A stretch of DNA of 64,000 nucleotides from Herminiimonas sp. KBW02. Its GTDB lineage: Bacteria > Pseudomonadota > Gammaproteobacteria > Burkholderiales > Burkholderiaceae_D. Both the position numbers and the translations under genes were made by a program. The stretch's first letter is position 1; each line of letters starts with the position of its first letter. Under the pieces are notes generated by a model. The model saw nothing but the letters and a program-made list of their open reading frames with translations, ran no database searches and was not told the DNA's origin. The stretch is taken from the NCBI RefSeq assembly GCF_003852535.1, contig NZ_QAJP01000005.1, positions 1 to 64,000 of the forward strand, read 5' to 3'. Shown one piece after another: positions 9,207 to 18,987 of the stretch.

Positions 9207-9386
9207 ATGGCAAACACAGTTAAAGTTAAATTGGTCAAAGGTTTGATCGGTACCCGCGAAACACATCGCGCTACCGTTCGCGGCCTGGGCTTGCGCGGTA
9301 TCAACTCGGTATCCGAGTTGGAAGACACACCGGCAGTTCGCGGCATGATTAACAAAGTATCGTATCTCGTGAAAGTAGTGTCGTAA
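9207..9386 (+). CDS. rpmD: 50S ribosomal protein L30
   Basis: Beginning at the ATG 10 nt after rpsE, the product is 59 residues ([20 protein letters not shown]…), the normal size of bacterial L30. The family core [19 protein letters not shown] is complete. An in-frame upstream ATG inside rpsE would add 18 unrelated residues and is rejected. AAGGTGAG acts as the ribosome-binding site. Confidence 0.96.
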   Translation: MANTVKVKLVKGLIGTRETHRATVRGLGLRGINSVSELEDTPAVRGMINKVSYLVKVVS

Positions 9387-9412
9387 GCTTCGGCTTGCAC
9401 ACGGAGAAAATC

Positions 9413-9844
9413 ATGGAATTGAATAGCATTCAACCAGCTGACGGCGCCAAGCATTACAAACGCCGCGTCGGCCGTGGTATCGGTTCCGGTCTGGGTAAGA
9501 CATCGGGCCGTGGTCACAAAGGTCAAAAATCCCGTTCAGGCGGTTTCCATAAAGTCGGTTTCGAAGGCGGTCAAATGCCTTTGCAACGTCGTTTGCCTAA
9601 GCGTGGTTTCAAATCGCTGGCAACGCCATACAAAGCGGAAGTTCGCTTGTCCGACCTGGAAGCATTGCCAGTAACGGAAATCGATATTCTGGCATTGAAA
9701 CAAGCTGGTGTAATCGGTGAGCTCGCACGTGTAGTTCGCGTTATCCTGTCCGGTTCGATCACTAAAAAAGTGACCGTAAAGGGCCTGATCGCAACTAAAG
9801 GTGCTAAAGCAGCTATCGAAGCAGCTGGCGGTTCGGTTGCGTAA
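9413..9844 (+). CDS. rplO: 50S ribosomal protein L15
   Basis: The ATG at 9413, preceded by CGGAG, gives a 143-residue L15 ([20 protein letters not shown]). The glycine-rich, basic N-terminal extension ([20 protein letters not shown], residues 21-40) reaches deep into 23S rRNA. It sits just ahead of secY, as in the E. coli spc operon. Confidence 0.97.
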   Translation: MELNSIQPADGAKHYKRRVGRGIGSGLGKTSGRGHKGQKSRSGGFHKVGFEGGQMPLQRRLPKRGFKSLATPYKAEVRLSDLEALPVTEIDILALKQAGVIGELARVVRVILSGSITKKVTVKGLIATKGAKAAIEAAGGSVA

Positions 9845-9871
9845 GTTTGTAGTCTGATAACGGAGTAAACA

Positions 9872-11203
9872 TTGGCGACTACTCCTCAGCTTGCTAAGGG
9901 TGCGACAAGTGGATTTCCATGGGGTCGCCTCTGGTTCTTGCTCGGTGCATTGGTAGTATTTCGTATTGGTGCGCACATTCCTGTACCAGGAATTGATCCG
10001 GAACAGTTAGCGCAGTTGTTTAAGCAGAATCAAGGCGGCATTCTGGGCATGTTCAACATGTTCTCTGGTGGCGCTTTGTCCCGCTTTACGATTTTCGCTC
10101 TCGGTATCATGCCGTACATCTCTGCATCGATCATCATGCAGTTAATGTCGGTAGTGTCTCCGCAGTTGGAAGCGTTAAAGAAAGAAGGCGAATCCGGCCG
10201 TCGTAAGATCACCCAATATACGCGCTACGGCACGTTGTTGTTGGCGACCTTCCAGGGCTTGGGCATCGCAGTGGCGCTGGAATCGCAGATTGGTCTGGTC
10301 ATTGATCCAGGCATGGCTTTCCGCCTCACGACAGTCATTACGCTGGTAACCGGCACCATGTTTTTGATGTGGTTGGGTGAGCAGATTACCGAACGTGGTT
10401 TGGGTAACGGCATCTCTATCATCATCTTTGCAGGTATCGCAGCAGGTTTGCCTAGTGCAGTGGCAGGTTTGTTTGAGCTGGTTCGTACCGGTTCGATGAA
10501 TGCGCTGTCGGCGATTCTGATCTGTGTAGTGGTTGCTGCAGTAACGTATCTGGTTGTGTTCATTGAACGTGGCCAACGCAAGATCTTGGTGAACTATGCC
10601 AAGCGTCAAGTGGGTAACAAGATTTACGGTGGTCAAAGCAGTCATTTGCCGCTGAAGCTGAATATGGCTGGTGTGATTCCTCCAATTTTCGCCTCGTCGA
10701 TCATTTTGTTCCCGGCGACGATTACGAGCTGGTTCACATCAGGGGAAACGACAAGCAAGTTCGTCGGTTTCCTGAAAGATCTGGCGGCCTCGATGGCGCC
10801 AGGCGAACCGATACACGCTTTGCTGTATGCTGCTGCGATTGTTTTCTTCTGCTTCTTTTATACCGCTTTGGTATTCAACAGCAAAGAGACAGCCGATAAT
10901 TTGAAGAAGAGTGGTGCGTTCGTTCCAGGCATACGTCCTGGTGACCAAACCGCTCGGTATATTGATAAGATTCTGACTCGGTTGACATTAGCTGGCGCGG
11001 TCTACATTACGCTGGTGTGTTTGCTGCCTGAGTTCTTGATCGCACGCTGGAAGGTGCCGTTCTATTTCGGTGGAACATCACTTCTGATTATTGTGGTTGT
11101 AACGATGGACTTCATGGCACAGGTGCAAAACTACGTGATGTCGCAGCAATATGAATCGTTGCTCCGCAAAGCGAATTTCAAGGGCGGGGTTCCAACGCGC
11201 TAA
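9872..11203 (+). CDS. secY: Protein translocase subunit SecY
   Basis: The 443-residue membrane protein is the central channel of the Sec translocon and shows about ten transmembrane segments. It has the plug-region motif [22 protein letters not shown] and the cytoplasmic loop [11 protein letters not shown]. The start is TTG: CGGAG at 9861-9865 lies 6 nt before it, and no ATG or GTG gives a better N-terminus. The weak start codon may keep SecY below the level of the ribosomal proteins it is transcribed with; this is inference. Confidence 0.97.
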   Translation: MATTPQLAKGATSGFPWGRLWFLLGALVVFRIGAHIPVPGIDPEQLAQLFKQNQGGILGMFNMFSGGALSRFTIFALGIMPYISASIIMQLMSVVSPQLEALKKEGESGRRKITQYTRYGTLLLATFQGLGIAVALESQIGLVIDPGMAFRLTTVITLVTGTMFLMWLGEQITERGLGNGISIIIFAGIAAGLPSAVAGLFELVRTGSMNALSAILICVVVAAVTYLVVFIERGQRKILVNYAKRQVGNKIYGGQSSHLPLKLNMAGVIPPIFASSIILFPATITSWFTSGETTSKFVGFLKDLAASMAPGEPIHALLYAAAIVFFCFFYTALVFNSKETADNLKKSGAFVPGIRPGDQTARYIDKILTRLTLAGAVYITLVCLLPEFLIARWKVPFYFGGTSLLIIVVVTMDFMAQVQNYVMSQQYESLLRKANFKGGVPTR

Positions 11204-11227
11204 GCGCGAAGGAAAACGGGCGAACGA

Positions 11228-11446
11228 ATGGCAAAAGACGACGTAATCCAAATGCAGGGGGAGATTCTAGAAAATCTCCCGAACGCAACATTTCGAGTTA
11301 AGTTGGAAAATGGGCACGTAGTGCTTGGTCATATTTCAGGAAAAATGCGTATGAACTATATTCGCATTCTCCCTGGCGACAAGGTGACGGTAGAGTTGAC
11401 ACCTTATGATTTAAGTAGGGCACGTATTGTGTTCCGTACTAAGTAA
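11228..11446 (+). CDS. infA: Translation initiation factor IF-1
   Basis: A 72-residue OB-fold protein ([20 protein letters not shown]…[20 protein letters not shown]). IF-1 binds the 30S A-site during initiation. In E. coli infA is elsewhere; here it lies between secY and rpmJ, the arrangement common in many other bacteria. Confidence 0.97.
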   Translation: MAKDDVIQMQGEILENLPNATFRVKLENGHVVLGHISGKMRMNYIRILPGDKVTVELTPYDLSRARIVFRTK

Positions 11447-11486
11447 CTTTAAAAACGAATCAAGAACTGTAAGAAAGAGGGCAAAA

Positions 11487-11600
11487 ATGAAAGTGCTCGC
11501 ATCAGTTAAGCGGATCTGCCGCAACTGTAAGATCATCAAGCGCAAGGGCGTCGTTCGAGTAATTTGCATCGAACCGCGTCATAAGCAGCGCCAAGGTTAA
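11487..11600 (+). CDS. rpmJ: 50S ribosomal protein L36 (zinc form)
   Basis: A short frame of 37 codons translates as [20 protein letters not shown] followed by [17 protein letters not shown]. The Cys11-x2-Cys14, Cys27 and His32 ligands identify the zinc-binding (C+) form of L36. AGAGGGC lies upstream of the ATG. It is the shortest protein gene of the window and is easily missed by length cut-offs. Confidence 0.96.
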   Translation: MKVLASVKRICRNCKIIKRKGVVRVICIEPRHKQRQG

Positions 11601-11628
11601 TTTAACGTTATTGATTGAGGAATAACGA

Positions 11629-11994
11629 ATGGCACGTATCGCAGGGGTAAACGTACCCAACCACCAACATACCGTAATCGGCTTGACAGCTATTTATGGT
11701 ATTGGCCGCCCACGTTCGCAAAAAATTTGCGAAACCGCTGGTGTTCCGACCACTAAAAAGGTCAAAGATCTGGACGACAACGAGCTCGAGAAGCTGCGCG
11801 ATGAGATTGCAAAATTCATCGTTGAAGGCGATCTGCGCCGTGAACTCTCGATGAACATCAAGCGCCTGATGGACTTGGGTTGCTATCGTGGTATGCGTCA
11901 TCGCAAAGGTCTGCCTTGCCGTGGTCAACGTACCCGTACGAATGCACGTACTCGCAAGGGTCCGCGTAAAGCAGCACAATCGCTGAAGAAATAA
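11629..11994 (+). CDS. rpsM: 30S ribosomal protein S13
   Basis: The 121-residue protein has [20 protein letters not shown] at the start and the C-terminal signature [21 protein letters not shown]13 is in the 30S head and bridges to L5. It is the first gene of the alpha operon in E. coli. TGAGGA lies upstream of the ATG. Confidence 0.97.
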   Translation: MARIAGVNVPNHQHTVIGLTAIYGIGRPRSQKICETAGVPTTKKVKDLDDNELEKLRDEIAKFIVEGDLRRELSMNIKRLMDLGCYRGMRHRKGLPCRGQRTRTNARTRKGPRKAAQSLKK

Positions 11995-12039
11995 TTCAAG
12001 TAAGCAGTTCGATTAGACGTCGGATTCAAGGAAAGAATA

Positions 12040-12444
12040 ATGGCAAAAGCACCTAATAACGCCGCAGCAGCACGTGTGCGTAAGAAAGTTAAAAAGAACG
12101 TTGCTGAAGGCATCGCGCACGTACACGCGTCGTTCAACAACACCATCATCACGATTACCGATCGTCAAGGCAATGCGCTGTCATGGGCAACGTCTGGCGG
12201 TGCTGGCTTCAAGGGTTCGCGTAAATCGACTCCGTTTGCAGCGCAGGTTGCAGCTGAAGCAGCAGGTAAAGTCGCGATCGAATGCGGCATCAAGAATCTG
12301 GAAGTTCGCATCAAGGGCCCAGGCCCAGGCCGTGAATCGGCTGTGCGTGCGTTGAACAATCTGGGCATCAAAATTACCCAGATCCAAGACGTTACACCAG
12401 TGCCACATAACGGTTGCCGCCCACCTAAGCGTCGTCGTATCTAA
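12040..12444 (+). CDS. rpsK: 30S ribosomal protein S11
   Basis: The 134-residue protein contains the S11 core ([20 protein letters not shown] and [19 protein letters not shown]) and ends in [12 protein letters not shown]11 is part of the platform and of the mRNA exit site. It is followed by a strong intrinsic terminator rather than running directly into rpsD. Confidence 0.97.
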   Translation: MAKAPNNAAAARVRKKVKKNVAEGIAHVHASFNNTIITITDRQGNALSWATSGGAGFKGSRKSTPFAAQVAAEAAGKVAIECGIKNLEVRIKGPGPGRESAVRALNNLGIKITQIQDVTPVPHNGCRPPKRRRI

Positions 12445-12485
12445 GCATTTGTTGTATCAACGGTAGTTTGTTGTACCGTAAATTG

Positions 12486-12516
12486 CCCGCCAACGACCTT
12501 GGCGGGTTTTGTTCTT
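12486..12516 (+). terminator. Intrinsic terminator after rpsK
   Basis: CCCGCCAA (12486-12493) pairs with TTGGCGGG (12499-12506) around a 5-nt loop and is followed by TTTTGTTCTT. A second small hairpin (ACGGTA 12460-12465 with TACCGT 12474-12479) stands just before it. It divides the alpha operon between rpsK and rpsD. Confidence 0.85.
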
Positions 12517-12567
12517 AAGCCCACCGTCTGTTGCACGCCGCACAGACTAGCGCTCAATGAATTTGTG

Positions 12568-12594
12568 ATGAATTTTAATAAACAAAAAATTCAT
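12568..12594 (+). promoter_or_regulatory. AT-rich hairpin in the rpsD leader
   Basis: ATGAATTTT (12568-12576) and AAAATTCAT (12586-12594) form a 9-bp stem with a 9-nt loop, about 30 nt before the rpsD start. Because a terminator lies just upstream, rpsD probably has its own promoter in this 120-nt stretch, but no convincing -35/-10 pair is seen. A role in S4 autoregulation is only a guess. Confidence 0.35.
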
Positions 12595-12625
12595 TCGGAG
12601 CGTCATATATTTAAAGGAAATTCTC

Positions 12626-13249
12626 GTGGCACGTTATATTGGACCTAAAGCTAAGCTCTCCCGTCGTGAAGGTACCGACCTTTTCCTGAAAAGCGCACGT
12701 CGTTCGCTGGACTCGAAATGCAAACTTGATTCGAAACCTGGTCAGCATGGTCGCACTTCCGGTGCTCGTACCTCCGACTACGGCAATCAATTGCGTGAGA
12801 AGCAAAAAGTTAAACGCATGTACGGTATCCTGGAACGTCAATTCCGCCGTTACTTTGCAGAAGCAGATCGTCGTAAAGGCAACACCGGTGAAACACTGTT
12901 GAAGTTGCTGGAGGCGCGTCTGGACAACGTGACATACCGTATGGGTTTCGGTTCGACCCGTGCTGAAGCGCGTCAATTGGTTTCGCACAAAGCGTTCACC
13001 GTCAACGGTATCGTTGTCAACATCGCTTCGTACCAGGTTAAACCAGGCGACGTCATCGCTGTTCGTGAAAAATCGAAAAAACAAGTGCGTATCGTTGAAG
13101 CCCTGTCGCTGGCTGAACAATCGGGTATGCCTTCGTGGGTTTCGGTTGATGCGAAGAAAATGGAAGGCACCTACAAGGCTGCTCCAGATCGCAGCGAAAT
13201 CGCTAACGACGTCAACGAATCGCTGATCGTCGAATTGTATTCCCGTTAA
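12626..13249 (+). CDS. rpsD: 30S ribosomal protein S4
   Basis: A 207-residue S4 with an N-terminal globular part and the S4 RNA-binding domain ([20 protein letters not shown], about residues 95-114). The start is GTG; AAGGAAA 7-13 nt upstream supports it and the product begins [17 protein letters not shown]4 nucleates 16S assembly and is the translational repressor of the alpha operon in E. coli. Confidence 0.97.
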   Translation: MARYIGPKAKLSRREGTDLFLKSARRSLDSKCKLDSKPGQHGRTSGARTSDYGNQLREKQKVKRMYGILERQFRRYFAEADRRKGNTGETLLKLLEARLDNVTYRMGFGSTRAEARQLVSHKAFTVNGIVVNIASYQVKPGDVIAVREKSKKQVRIVEALSLAEQSGMPSWVSVDAKKMEGTYKAAPDRSEIANDVNESLIVELYSR

Positions 13250-13261
13250 TAAAGAATCCCG

Positions 13262-13285
13262 GCCCACCTTCTGGTGGGCTTTTCT
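13262..13285 (+). terminator. Intrinsic terminator after rpsD
   Basis: GCCCACC (13262-13268) pairs with GGTGGGC (13273-13279) across a TTCT loop and is followed by TTTTCT. It lies 12 nt after the rpsD stop and before rpoA. Confidence 0.8.
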
Positions 13286-13342
13286 CGTAATGCCATCAGC
13301 CTTATCGGTGTAATGAGCCGAGGGTATTGAAAAGGACATTTC

Positions 13343-14320
13343 ATGCAAAACAGTTTGTTGAAGCCACGTATTATTGAAGTTGAAGTGCTCGGTGCCGGTC
13401 ACGCTAAAGTCGTGATGGAACCGTTTGAACGCGGCTACGGCCACACACTGGGTAACGCGCTGCGTCGCGTCCTGTTGTCGTCGATGGTTGGCTACGCGCC
13501 GACTGAAGTAACGATCGCTGGTGTTGTGCACGAATATTCATCGCTCGACGGCGTGCAAGAAGACGTCGTTGATCTGCTGTTGAACCTGAAGGGCGTTGTG
13601 TTCAAGTTGCACAACCGTGACGACGTCACCCTGACCCTGAAAAAAGACGGCGAAGGCGCTGTGTTGGCATCCGATATCGAATTGCCACACGACGTAGAGC
13701 TGATCAATCCGGATCACGTGATTGCTCACCTGACCGCCGGCGGCAAACTCGACATGCAGATTAAGGTCGAAAAAGGCCGTGGCTATGTACCAGGTAACGT
13801 TCGTCGCCTGTCCGAAGATACCAACAAGACAATTGGCCGTATCATTCTGGACGCATCGTTCTCGCCTGTACGTCGCGTTTCCTACGCTGTGGAGTCGGCT
13901 CGCGTTGAACAACGTACCGATCTGGACAAACTGGTTATCAACATCGAAACCAACGGTGTGATCACACCTGAAGAAGCGATCCGTCAATCGGCACGCGTTC
14001 TGGTTGATCAACTGAATGTATTCGCTGCTCTGGAAGGTACAGAAGCACCGGCAGATGCACCATCGCGCGCACCTGCAGTTGATCCTATCCTGTTGCGCCC
14101 AGTGGATGATCTGGAACTGACAGTACGTTCGGCTAACTGCCTCAAAGCAGAAAACATTTACTACATTGGTGATCTGATCCAACGTAGCGAAAATGAACTG
14201 TTGAAAACGCCTAACCTCGGCCGTAAGTCCCTGAATGAAATCAAGGAAGTACTGGCATCCCGTGGTTTGACTTTGGGCATGAAACTCGAAAACTGGCCAC
14301 CAGCCGGTTTGGAGAAGTAA
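13343..14320 (+). CDS. rpoA: RNA polymerase subunit alpha
   Basis: The 325-residue product has the N-terminal assembly domain ([20 protein letters not shown], about residues 24-43) and the C-terminal domain that binds UP elements and activators (residues ~245-325, with [19 protein letters not shown] and [14 protein letters not shown]). The two are joined by an Ala/Pro-rich linker near residues 233-243. AAGGA lies before the ATG. Confidence 0.97.
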   Translation: MQNSLLKPRIIEVEVLGAGHAKVVMEPFERGYGHTLGNALRRVLLSSMVGYAPTEVTIAGVVHEYSSLDGVQEDVVDLLLNLKGVVFKLHNRDDVTLTLKKDGEGAVLASDIELPHDVELINPDHVIAHLTAGGKLDMQIKVEKGRGYVPGNVRRLSEDTNKTIGRIILDASFSPVRRVSYAVESARVEQRTDLDKLVINIETNGVITPEEAIRQSARVLVDQLNVFAALEGTEAPADAPSRAPAVDPILLRPVDDLELTVRSANCLKAENIYYIGDLIQRSENELLKTPNLGRKSLNEIKEVLASRGLTLGMKLENWPPAGLEK

Positions 14321-14330
14321 TTAGTAATGG

Positions 14331-14358
14331 GGGATAGGGGCAACCCTATCCCTTTTGT
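14331..14358 (+). terminator. Hairpin/terminator after rpoA
   Basis: GGGATAGGG (14331-14339) pairs with CCCTATCCC (14344-14352) closing a GCAA (GNRA-type) tetraloop, followed by TTTTG. It stands 10 nt after rpoA and about 100 nt before rplQ, so it likely reduces read-through into rplQ. Confidence 0.75.
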
Positions 14359-14461
14359 AGTAGAATCCACCGTCGTAAAAATATAGATACCGGTCCGCGT
14401 CCCTGCTTGAAGTGGTGGCGATAGAAGAACTGGATTTAAACTCAACTAGAAAGGTATTACC

Positions 14462-14857
14462 ATGCGTCACCGTCACGGCCTCCGTAAATTAAATCGTACC
14501 TCTTCGCACCGTCTCGCGATGTTGCGCAACATGACTGTTTCCCTGCTGCGTCACGAAGCAATCAAAACCACGTTGCCAAAAGCAAAAGAACTGCGTCGCG
14601 TTATCGAACCGATCCTGACCCTGGGCAAAACTGACAGCCTGGCAAACAAACGCCTCGCGTTCAACCGTCTGCGCGATCGCGAAATGGTTGTTAAACTGTT
14701 CGCAGAACTGGGCCCACGCTACGCAAACCGCAACGGCGGCTACCTGCGTATCCTGAAAATGGGTTTCCGCGTTGGCGACAATGCACCTATGGCTTTCGTT
14801 GAACTGGTAGATCGTCCAGACACCACCGAAGCAGTAGAAGACAACAGCGGCGAATAA
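14462..14857 (+). CDS. rplQ: 50S ribosomal protein L17
   Basis: A 131-residue L17 beginning [20 protein letters not shown], complete through [18 protein letters not shown]. It lies near the tunnel exit on the 50S subunit. AGAAAGG is just upstream. This is the last gene of the ribosomal cluster and is closed by a strong terminator. Confidence 0.97.
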   Translation: MRHRHGLRKLNRTSSHRLAMLRNMTVSLLRHEAIKTTLPKAKELRRVIEPILTLGKTDSLANKRLAFNRLRDREMVVKLFAELGPRYANRNGGYLRILKMGFRVGDNAPMAFVELVDRPDTTEAVEDNSGE

Positions 14858-14890
14858 GCCGGCCGTCGCATAGCGATAGCAAATGTCAAA

Positions 14891-14919
14891 AAAGCCAGGC
14901 TTAGCCTGGCTTTTTGCTT
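14891..14919 (+). terminator. Intrinsic terminator closing the ribosomal cluster
   Basis: A 10-bp stem (14891-14900 with 14904-14913, core GCCAGGC/GCCTGGC) with a TTA loop runs into TTTTTGCTTTT. It marks the end of the rplQ transcript. Confidence 0.9.
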
Positions 14920-14987
14920 TTCCGCTCTGTCATCTTGTATGCCGGCTTATGGCAAGATGGGCATAGTTAATCAAGTGCTCTGTGCCT

Positions 14988-15920
14988 ATGAACGATCCAG
15001 CCATCCTTGCCGTTACTGACCTGCATAAATCCTTTGGCCGCAACGGTAGCGGTAGCAAAGTAATCGACGGGCTGTCTTTCTCCTTGCGTCGCGGCGAGTG
15101 CTACGGTTTGCTGGGGCCGAACGGTGCGGGCAAGACGACCACGCTGCGTTTATGCCTGGGTCTGACTGCGCCGGACAGCGGGAGCATTACCTTGGTCGGG
15201 CATGCTATCCCCGCGCATGCGCGTGAAGCACGCACCAGGGTTGGAGTTGTGCCGCAAGGCGATAATCTCGATCCGGACTTTACGGTAGAAGAAAACCTGC
15301 TGGTATTTGGTCGCTACTTCGGGCTACCCGATAAGACTATCCAGGCGCGGATTCCGTCCTTGCTGGAATTCGCGAACCTGACGAGTAAAAAAGACGCGCA
15401 GATCGGTGAGTTGTCCGGCGGCATGCGGCGTCGCCTGACGCTGGCGCGCGCGCTGGTAAATGATCCCGATCTGATTTTTATGGACGAGCCAACTACCGGG
15501 CTCGATCCGCAAGCGCGCCATATGATCTGGGAGCGCCTCAAAGCTTTGCTGGCGCGCGGCAAAACGATATTTCTCACCACCCACTTCATGGATGAAGCGG
15601 AGCGCTTGTGCGATCGTCTGGCCGTCATGGACTACGGCAAGCTGATTGCGGAAGGATCGCCACGCGAACTGATCGCGCAGCACATAGAAAGCCAGGTACT
15701 GGAAGTCTATGGCGATGGCGCCGCCGCCTGGGGGGCAGAGCAGGGGCGGGCGCAGGCAGCGCGCTATGAGGTGAGCGGGGAAACCATCTTCTGCTACACC
15801 GATGAAGCGCAGCCTTTGCTGCACGGCCTGGCGCAAACATCGAATGTACGCTATGTACACAGACCGGCAAATCTGGAGGATGTGTTCCTGAAGTTAACTG
15901 GTCGGGAGATGCGCGATTGA
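14988..15920 (+). CDS. ABC transporter ATP-binding protein (NodI/DrrA-like)
   Basis: The 310-residue protein is an ABC ATPase with Walker [10 protein letters not shown] (about residues 43-51), signature LSGGMRRRL, Walker [13 protein letters not shown] and the switch histidine in [10 protein letters not shown]. The long C-terminal part ending [17 protein letters not shown] is typical of the NodI/DrrA exporter class. The ATG at 14988 is chosen over a GTG two codons upstream. It overlaps the next gene, an ABC-2 permease, by 4 nt, so the pair forms an exporter; the substrate is unknown, and nod function is not implied. Confidence 0.9.
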   Translation: MNDPAILAVTDLHKSFGRNGSGSKVIDGLSFSLRRGECYGLLGPNGAGKTTTLRLCLGLTAPDSGSITLVGHAIPAHAREARTRVGVVPQGDNLDPDFTVEENLLVFGRYFGLPDKTIQARIPSLLEFANLTSKKDAQIGELSGGMRRRLTLARALVNDPDLIFMDEPTTGLDPQARHMIWERLKALLARGKTIFLTTHFMDEAERLCDRLAVMDYGKLIAEGSPRELIAQHIESQVLEVYGDGAAAWGAEQGRAQAARYEVSGETIFCYTDEAQPLLHGLAQTSNVRYVHRPANLEDVFLKLTGREMRD

Positions 15921-16702
15921 AATCGACTATCTACACATTCCCGGTATTTTCCACGCGCGCCTTTCCGATCTGGCAGCGTAACTTCCTCGTATGGAAAAAG
16001 CTGGCTGGTGCCAGCGTATTGGGTAATATCGCCGATCCCTTGATTACCTTGCTGGCTTTCGGTTATGGTTTGGGCAGTTTGCTGACCCATGTCGATGGTA
16101 TTCCGTATATCCAGTATCTCGCTTCCGGTTCGATTTGCATGTCCATCATGATGGCGGCTTCGTTTGAGGCGTTGTATTCGGCCTTCTCGCGCATGCATGT
16201 ACAGAAGACCTGGGAGGCGCTGCTGAATGCGCCGCTGGCACTGGATGATGTGGTGCTGGCCGAGATGTTGTGGGCAGCGACCAAGGCACTGATTTCCGGT
16301 GTAGCGATCTTGCTGGTGATCTTTGCCCTCGGCATAGGCTTGCATCTGCATACACTGCTGGTGCTGCCCTTGTTGTTCCTGATCGGGATGATGTTTGCGT
16401 CGCTGGGGCTGGTCGTGAATGCGCTGGCCAAAGGTTATGACTTTTTCACCTACTATTTCACGCTGATACTGACGCCGATGGTTTTTCTGTCAGGCGTGTA
16501 CTATCCGGTGGCGCAGTTGCCAGGATGGTTGCAAGAAATTGCCAGTGTCTTGCCGCTGGGCGCCGCAGTGAATCTGGTGCGACCCTTGCTGCTTGGACAA
16601 TTGCCTGCCGCGCCATTGCGGGACATAGTCATATTGCTCGCGTACTGCGTTGTTGCCTTTTATGCAGCGATTGTATTGACGCGTAAGCGTCTGTTGAATT
16701 GA
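15917..16702 (+). CDS. ABC-2 type transporter permease (NodJ-like)
   Basis: A 261-residue integral membrane protein with about six hydrophobic segments and the ABC-2 signature region ([20 protein letters not shown], residues 190-210) followed by [12 protein letters not shown]. It begins with TTG inside the stop of the ATPase gene (TTGA overlap), which couples the two. It should form a homodimeric channel with the upstream ATPase. Substrate not deducible. Confidence 0.9.
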   Translation: MKSTIYTFPVFSTRAFPIWQRNFLVWKKLAGASVLGNIADPLITLLAFGYGLGSLLTHVDGIPYIQYLASGSICMSIMMAASFEALYSAFSRMHVQKTWEALLNAPLALDDVVLAEMLWAATKALISGVAILLVIFALGIGLHLHTLLVLPLLFLIGMMFASLGLVVNALAKGYDFFTYYFTLILTPMVFLSGVYYPVAQLPGWLQEIASVLPLGAAVNLVRPLLLGQLPAAPLRDIVILLAYCVVAFYAAIVLTRKRLLN

Positions 16703-16719
16703 ACGAAGGGGCAGTGGCG

Positions 16720-17061
16720 ATGTCGATACCAGCGCAAGTATTGCTTGTGTGCAGCAACGTGCCGGATCTGGAGTGTGCGAAAAAACTGGCGCGGCATCTG
16801 CTCGAGCGCCAATTGGTCGCGTGCGTCAATATCCTGCCTGCAGTGCAGTCCATGTATCGTTGGCAAGGTGTGCTGGAAGAAGGCAGCGAAGTGATGCTGC
16901 AGATGAAGACGACGCAAGCACGTTATGCCGAGGTGGAAGCTGCCATCAAGATCATGCATCCGTATGAGGTGCCCGAAATTATTGCCTTTCCTGTCACTGA
17001 AGGCGCGCCAGCTTATCTGGACTGGGTCAGACAGGAAACCGACAAGGATAGAAATGTTTAA
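16720..17061 (+). CDS. cutA: Divalent-cation tolerance protein CutA
   Basis: The ATG at 16720, preceded by GAAGGGGCAG, gives 113 residues (MSIPAQVLLVCSNVPDLECA), the usual size of the trimeric CutA1 fold. Conserved parts include CVNILPAVQSMYRWQG and YAEVEAAIKIMHPYEVPEI. An in-frame TTG seven codons upstream is less likely. CutA was linked to copper tolerance in E. coli, where cutA also precedes dsbD; the biochemical role is still unclear. Its end overlaps dsbD by 8 nt. Confidence 0.93.
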   Translation: MSIPAQVLLVCSNVPDLECAKKLARHLLERQLVACVNILPAVQSMYRWQGVLEEGSEVMLQMKTTQARYAEVEAAIKIMHPYEVPEIIAFPVTEGAPAYLDWVRQETDKDRNV

Positions 17062-18862
17062 GATTCAGATGGCAGCCCTGCCGGGCATACATCGTATGAC
17101 ATCGTTGCTGCACAAATTCATGCTGGGCGTGAGTTGCTTAGTCATGCTTGCTCTGCTGACGCCGTTGGCACATGCAGATGAAGAATTCCTGGCGCCGGAA
17201 GTAGCGTTTAAGTTCTCGGCGCGTATGGATGATGCGCAAACCATAGCCGTTACCTACGCGATTGCAGATGGCTATTACATGTATCGCGAGCGCTTTGCAT
17301 TCAGGGCAAACGGCGCAACGCTGGGTGAGCCGCAGATTCCAGACGGCAAAATCAAATTCGATGAAACCTTCCAGAAAGACGTAGAGACCTTCCGCAATAG
17401 CGTAACGATACGGATACCGGTAGAGGCGAGCGCACCATTCACGTTGATCTCGACTAGCCAGGGCTGTTCCGATAAAGGTTTGTGTTACTCGCCTATGGAT
17501 ACCGAGGCGCGTTTCTCGGTAGGCGATGGCAAGGTAACGCTACTCTCTTCATCGGTAGCAGGCGTCACGGCGCAAGCTGGCAGCGCATTGCCGCAAACGG
17601 AAATGGGGCGGATCGAAAGTTCGCTGAAAAGCGGCAATCTGTTGACGATACTGCCGCTGTTTTTCCTGCTCGGCCTGGGGCTGGCATTTACGCCTTGCGT
17701 CCTGCCTATGGTGCCTATTCTTTCCAGCATTATTGTCGGTGAGGGGACACAGGTAAAACGCAGTCGTGGCTTTGTTCTGGCGCTGGTGTATTCGCTCGGC
17801 ATGGCGATTGTGTATACCCTGCTCGGTACCGCTGCTGGCCTGGTAGGCGAGGGACTGGCCGCTGCCTTGCAGAATCCATGGGTGCTGGGCACTTTTGCGG
17901 TGTTGATGGCGGTGCTGGCGCTGGCGATGTTCGATGTTTATCAATTGCAGATGCCGGCCGCGATACAAACGCGTCTGACGCAAGCGTCGGAAAAGCAATC
18001 TGCCGGCAAGCTGATCGGTGTATTCGTGATGGGCGCATTGTCGGCGTTGATCGTCGGTCCTTGTGTGGCAGCACCTTTGGCAGGCGCCCTGGTGTACATC
18101 AGTCAGACGCGTGACGTGATGATAGGTGGCAGTGCGTTGTTTGCGATGGCAATCGGCATGAGTGTGCCTTTGCTGCTGGTTGGTTTGTCCGCTGGCGCAT
18201 TGTTACCGCGTGCCGGCATGTGGATGGATGCGGTCAAGCGCTTCTTCGGCGTGCTGATGCTGGCGGTTGCTTTGTGGATGGTGTCGCCGGTGATTCCGGC
18301 CGTCGCACAAATGTTGGGCTGGACCGCCTTGTTTGTCGGTTACGGCGCTTACTTGCTGTGGGACGCAAAAGGTGGCTGGTTCTCCAAGGCAGTTGGCCTG
18401 GTGTGCGTGGTACTGGGTATGTTGCAACTGGTAGGTGTAGCGACCGGTGGACGTGATGCACTGGCACCGCTTGAACATTTGCAGGGTGAGCGTCAGCAGA
18501 AGGTGACGTTTAAACGGGTGAAAACAGTGGCGGACCTGGATGCGGCATTGGCACAGTCCCAGGGCAAACATGTCATGCTGGATTTCTATGCGGACTGGTG
18601 TGTCTCTTGCATCGAGATGGAAAAACTGACTTTCACTGATCAACGTGTGCGTGCCCACTTCGCTGATATGGTTCTGCTGCAGGTGGATGTGACGGCGAAC
18701 GATGCGGAAGACAAAGCCATGTTGCGGCGCTTCAATTTGTTTGGGCCGCCGGGCATTATTTTCTTTGATAAAGCGGGACAGGAAATTCAGGGCGGGCGCG
18801 TCATCGGTTTTCAGAATGCCGATAAGTTCACGCAATCACTGGACTTGATCAAGCAATTCTAA
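17054..18862 (+). CDS. dsbD: Thiol:disulfide interchange protein DsbD
   Basis: From the ATG that overlaps the cutA stop, the protein has 602 residues. It has a signal peptide (to about residue 41, …TPLAHA), the periplasmic alpha domain with Cys138 and Cys144 (CSDKGLCYSPM), eight membrane segments with the redox cysteines in FTPCVLPM and VGPCVAAPLAG, and a C-terminal thioredoxin domain with WCVSC (Cys516, Cys519). DsbD carries electrons from cytoplasmic thioredoxin to DsbC, DsbG and apocytochromes, which fits the cytochrome c maturation genes further on. ATGs 5 and 14 codons later could also serve as start. Confidence 0.95.
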   Translation: MFKIQMAALPGIHRMTSLLHKFMLGVSCLVMLALLTPLAHADEEFLAPEVAFKFSARMDDAQTIAVTYAIADGYYMYRERFAFRANGATLGEPQIPDGKIKFDETFQKDVETFRNSVTIRIPVEASAPFTLISTSQGCSDKGLCYSPMDTEARFSVGDGKVTLLSSSVAGVTAQAGSALPQTEMGRIESSLKSGNLLTILPLFFLLGLGLAFTPCVLPMVPILSSIIVGEGTQVKRSRGFVLALVYSLGMAIVYTLLGTAAGLVGEGLAAALQNPWVLGTFAVLMAVLALAMFDVYQLQMPAAIQTRLTQASEKQSAGKLIGVFVMGALSALIVGPCVAAPLAGALVYISQTRDVMIGGSALFAMAIGMSVPLLLVGLSAGALLPRAGMWMDAVKRFFGVLMLAVALWMVSPVIPAVAQMLGWTALFVGYGAYLLWDAKGGWFSKAVGLVCVVLGMLQLVGVATGGRDALAPLEHLQGERQQKVTFKRVKTVADLDAALAQSQGKHVMLDFYADWCVSCIEMEKLTFTDQRVRAHFADMVLLQVDVTANDAEDKAMLRRFNLFGPPGIIFFDKAGQEIQGGRVIGFQNADKFTQSLDLIKQF

Positions 18863-18923
18863 GTGCGGCCCGGCTTGCGCTATGATCATAGCTTCCCGTT
18901 ATTTGTATAGTTGTTATTTGTCG

Positions 18924-18952
18924 TTGGGAAAGTGGTCTGGCGAGGCTATAGT
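18924..18952 (+). promoter_or_regulatory. Candidate sigma-70 promoter of the peroxiredoxin gene
   Basis: TTGGGA (18924-18929) and TATAGT (18947-18952) are 17 nt apart, matching four and five of six consensus bases. The leader to the ATG at 18988 would be about 30 nt and contains TAAGGAGAAAG as ribosome-binding site. Confidence 0.55.
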
Positions 18953-18987
18953 CAGACATTGATGATTACGAAGCTAAGGAGAAAGCA

